Origin: Saprospiraceae bacterium
GTDB taxonomy: Bacteria > Bacteroidota > Bacteroidia > Chitinophagales > Saprospiraceae
NCBI GenBank assembly: GCA_022842725.1
Contig: JALHOZ010000008.1
Location: forward strand, 62,001-126,000
DNA length: 64,000 nucleotides
Reading direction: 5' to 3'
The position numbers were made by a program, and so were the translations under genes. Positions within the stretch are counted from its first letter, which is position 1; each line of letters starts with the position of its first letter. The notes beneath the pieces were generated by a model that saw only the letters and a program-made list of their open reading frames with translations, was not told the origin of the DNA and did not search any database. Below are positions 61,784 through 64,000 of this stretch, one piece after another.

Positions 61784-62395
61784 TCATTTTTTTGTGCCAA
61801 AAAACCGAACAACACTGGCTTTTCCCTTGTGAAAAATGCCTTCATCCAGTAATATTTCAGTTTCTTCGGCAATATTCCATAAAAAATCAGGAAAGTCTGT
61901 CTTTATTTCTGCTACATCAAACAGCAAGGATAACTGGTCAGGACCACCAACAGAAGGATTTGCCTGGCGGTAAACCAGATTATTTTTGCTGAAAGCTTCC
62001 AGGATGAGGCTTCCTCCCGGTTTTATTTTGTCGACAATTTTCCGGTGGTATTCCTGCCGGACATAATCGGGGAAGTGTACATAAATCAATGCAGCGGCAT
62101 CAAATTTTTCTGAAGGGTAGGGCATATTTGCGATATCCAAAACGTCATAAATGATGTCAACTCCCTTTTGATCTGCAAGGAGTATTGCTTTTGTTTTGCC
62201 GGATTTGCTCTGATCAAAGGCTGTGACAGACCAATCCTTTTGAGCAGCATATACTGCATTTCGCCCTTCGCCCTCGGCAGGTAGCAGAAGTTTTCCGGCC
62301 GGAAGTTGTGAGATACATTCTTTAAAGAACTGGTTGGGTTCTGTACCGTAAGCATAATCTTCCTGTTGATATCTTTCGTCCCAAAATGTTTTCAT
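61784..62395 (-). CDS. class I SAM-dependent methyltransferase (TehB-like)
   Basis: This 203-residue protein has the SAM-binding motif region LPAGKLLLPAEGEGRNAVYAAQKDWSVTAFDQS (about 31-63), DIANMPYPSEKFDAA and IKPGGSLILEAFS. The initial FWDERYQQEDYAYGTEPNQFF is typical of TehB-like/thiopurine-type methyltransferases acting on small molecules. The acceptor is unknown. No clear promoter was found upstream. Confidence 0.85.
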   Translation of the reverse strand: MKTFWDERYQQEDYAYGTEPNQFFKECISQLPAGKLLLPAEGEGRNAVYAAQKDWSVTAFDQSKSGKTKAILLADQKGVDIIYDVLDIANMPYPSEKFDAAALIYVHFPDYVRQEYHRKIVDKIKPGGSLILEAFSKNNLVYRQANPSVGGPDQLSLLFDVAEIKTDFPDFLWNIAEETEILLDEGIFHKGKASVVRFFGTKK

Positions 62396-62551
62396 GGTGT
62401 ATTCGTAATTTATAGGGATTTTGTATACTATTTGATTAAAAGAGGCTTACATAAATCAACTTCGTGTTACAGAAATCAAAATTAATAAAAATTTGAGAAA
62501 GCAGGGTTAGTTTGGAGTTTTGAGCTTTTGGCAGCTAACATTTTTTCAATA

Positions 62552-62583
62552 AAAAAGGTGTTGACAAAAAGCAACACCTTTTT
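62552..62583 (-). terminator. rho-independent terminator after the YceI-family gene
   Basis: AAAAAGGTGTTG (62552-62563) pairs with CAACACCTTTTT (62572-62583) around an eight-base loop. On the minus strand it ends in a T run, 20 bases after the YceI stop. Confidence 0.85.
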
Positions 62584-62602
62584 ATAAAAACTTTATACCA
62601 TA

Positions 62603-63133
62603 TTATTGTTTCACAAACTGTAATTCCGCGAGGATTTTGACATCTTCACCCACAAGGACACCACCTGTTTCCAGGGCAGCATTCCATGTGAGTCCGAAGT
62701 CTTTTCGATTGATTTTTGCTTCGGCACTTACGGCAATTTTGGTATTGCCCCATGGATCTTTGAGGAAGCCACTATATTCAACTTTCAGTTCTGCGGGTCT
62801 GGTAACTTCTTTGATCGTCAGGTCTCCGGATAGTGTATACGTACCATCGCTGTTTGCGTTTATTTTTTTGGACTCAAAGATCATTTTTGGAAAGTTGTCC
62901 GCGTCAAAAAAGTCGGCACTTTTCAGGTGGTTGTCCCTGTCCGCATTATTGGTGTCTATAGATGAAACAGCGGCCTCAAAACGGACTGAAGCTGTTGTAA
63001 AATCTTCACCTTCTGTGGAAAGAGAGACATTAAAGTCGTTGAACTTTCCGGACACGTTGGTAAACATCATGTGTTTGATTCGAAATCCCACCTCTGAATG
63101 GGTCGGGTCTAAGTTGTATAAAATGGTTGACAT
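62603..63133 (-). CDS. YceI-family lipid-binding protein
   Basis: This 176-residue protein matches the YceI lipocalin-like family: YNLDPTHSEVGFRIKHMMFTNVSGKF, RDNHLKSADFFDADNFPKMIFESK, YTLSGDLTIKEVTRPAELKVEY and FGLTWNAALETGGVLVGEDVKI. YceI proteins bind isoprenoid-like lipids. There is no signal peptide, so this one appears cytoplasmic. It is followed by its own terminator. Confidence 0.92.
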   Translation of the reverse strand: MSTILYNLDPTHSEVGFRIKHMMFTNVSGKFNDFNVSLSTEGEDFTTASVRFEAAVSSIDTNNADRDNHLKSADFFDADNFPKMIFESKKINANSDGTYTLSGDLTIKEVTRPAELKVEYSGFLKDPWGNTKIAVSAEAKINRKDFGLTWNAALETGGVLVGEDVKILAELQFVKQ

Positions 63134-63196
63134 GTTAAATGGATTTATATGGTATTAAAATTTAATATATTAATGATTGATAATAAATTATTTTGA

Positions 63197-63919
63197 CTAG
63201 GAGATGGTCATAGGGACCTCCATGAGTAAAATCTCTGCATTATCAGTCAGAGCGGTAAAAGAAATGTTGCTGATATCCCAAAGACCTAATCCGTCACGTG
63301 ATTCAAGTTTTTGATCTCCGACCTTAAAACTCCCGGACAATACAAAGGCATAGACACCATTTGTTTTGTCTTTCAGGGAGTAATCAAATGTTTTTTGTTT
63401 GTCAAAATGACCCAGATGAAACCAAACATTTTGATGTATCCAAACACCTTCATCTTTCGGGTCAGGTGACAAAATCTGTTGTAACCGATTTTTACGGTCT
63501 TCAGCTTTGAGCGTCAATTGATCATAACGGGGGGTAACATTTTTTTTGTTTGGAAAAATCCAGATTTGTAAAAACTTTACCAGTTTGTCACGATTTTTGT
63601 TAAACTCGCTGTGTGCTACGCCTGTACCGGCACTCATAACCTGAATGTCTCCGTTTCTGATCACCGTCACATTGCCCATACTGTCTTTGTGCTCCAGATC
63701 TCCTTCCAAAGGTATACTGATGATTTCCATATTGTCGTGTGGGTGGGTACGAAATCCCATGCCCGGATCGACGATATCATCATTTAAAACACGTAGTACA
63801 CCAAAGTGCATCCTTTCCGGATCGTAGTAATTGGCAAAACTGAAGGTGTGTCGTGATTTCAGCCAACCATGGTCAGCCAATCCGCGTGAGTCTGCTTTGT
63901 GGAATACAAAAGTTTGCAT
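63197..63919 (-). CDS. pirin-family protein
   Basis: This 240-residue bicupin has the pirin signature: DSRGLADHGWLKSRHTFSFANYYDPERMHFG and the metal ligands His59 and His61 (FRTHPHDNMEI) and His103 and Glu105 (VAHSEF). Pirins bind iron and act as quercetinase-like oxygenases or regulators. The ATG at 63919 was chosen because the pirin N-terminus (MQTFVFHKADSRG) begins there; the open frame extends upstream without family sequence. Confidence 0.92.
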   Translation of the reverse strand: MQTFVFHKADSRGLADHGWLKSRHTFSFANYYDPERMHFGVLRVLNDDIVDPGMGFRTHPHDNMEIISIPLEGDLEHKDSMGNVTVIRNGDIQVMSAGTGVAHSEFNKNRDKLVKFLQIWIFPNKKNVTPRYDQLTLKAEDRKNRLQQILSPDPKDEGVWIHQNVWFHLGHFDKQKTFDYSLKDKTNGVYAFVLSGSFKVGDQKLESRDGLGLWDISNISFTALTDNAEILLMEVPMTIS

Positions 63920-64000
63920 GTTGTCATTTTTTTGTGGAGGAATATGATTGAATCCAATGATCTCCAGAGTCTTCAACTCATCGATGTCATTTTTTGTCAG

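Overview
The window is a chromosomal segment of a Bacteroidota bacterium, most likely from the Saprospiria/Saprospiraceae-like part of the phylum. The support is as follows. Many genes are preceded by the Bacteroidota -7 promoter element TAnnTTTG and lack Shine-Dalgarno sequences. Several products carry type IX secretion (T9SS) or gliding-type C-terminal domains. A PorP/SprF-type barrel and a PorE-like protein are present. The base composition is AT-rich and no phage or IS element was seen. No rRNA or tRNA gene was recognised.

Layout. 1-3.5 kb (minus): the N-terminal part of an alpha-glucan phosphorylase, a propeller/SprB-repeat/OmpA envelope protein and a CHAP amidase. 3.5-7.4 kb (minus, apparent operon): pdhB, ribH, an MBL hydrolase, then two proteins that look like catalytically dead members of the HemC and DnaQ exonuclease families. 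7.6-9.1 kb (plus): an EamA transporter and a YigZ-family protein. 9.2-17 kb (minus): a T9SS cassette of PorP/SprF-like barrel, PorE-like protein and a 1405-residue adhesin. 17-21 kb (minus): CoA-transferase plus 3-hydroxyacyl-CoA dehydrogenase, and an HhH-membrane protein with an OmpA-family protein. 21-31 kb (plus): fbp, a secreted esterase, a GT-C-like membrane protein, PaaZ with an enoyl-CoA hydratase, a small lipoprotein and ligA. 31-35 kb (minus): two small exported proteins, a UbiD-family decarboxylase and a DUF3089 lipoprotein.

36.1-47.1 kb (plus) is dominated by an 11-kb adhesin gene with 18 tandem ~83-residue, four-cysteine repeats, a second six-unit repeat family and a T9SS type-B C-terminal domain. 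The reading frame is broken by one in-frame TAA after codon 232. 47.3-48.9 kb: a cupin/JmjC-like protein and a metallophosphoesterase. 49-51.7 kb (minus): a PepSY-like lipoprotein and an ECF sigma factor with a downstream membrane-anchored protein ending in an outer-membrane barrel domain. 51.8-52.7 kb: a CBS-domain protein and a small conserved protein. 52.8-61.3 kb (minus): an Omp28-like T9SS protein, an M28/glutaminyl-cyclase-like lipoprotein, cysS, rny, zapA, a ZapB-like coiled coil and pheT. 61.8-64 kb (minus): a methyltransferase, a YceI protein and a pirin.

The most unusual signal is a pair of similar non-coding transcription units on the minus strand, about 26 kb apart (35380-35637 and 61377-61545). 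They share a conserved upstream block at identical spacing from a -7 element, a 5' hairpin, an A-tract, two conserved core motifs and a near-identical rho-independent terminator. I read them as two paralogues of a small-RNA family that I cannot name. All functional statements come from reading the sequence; no database search was possible.
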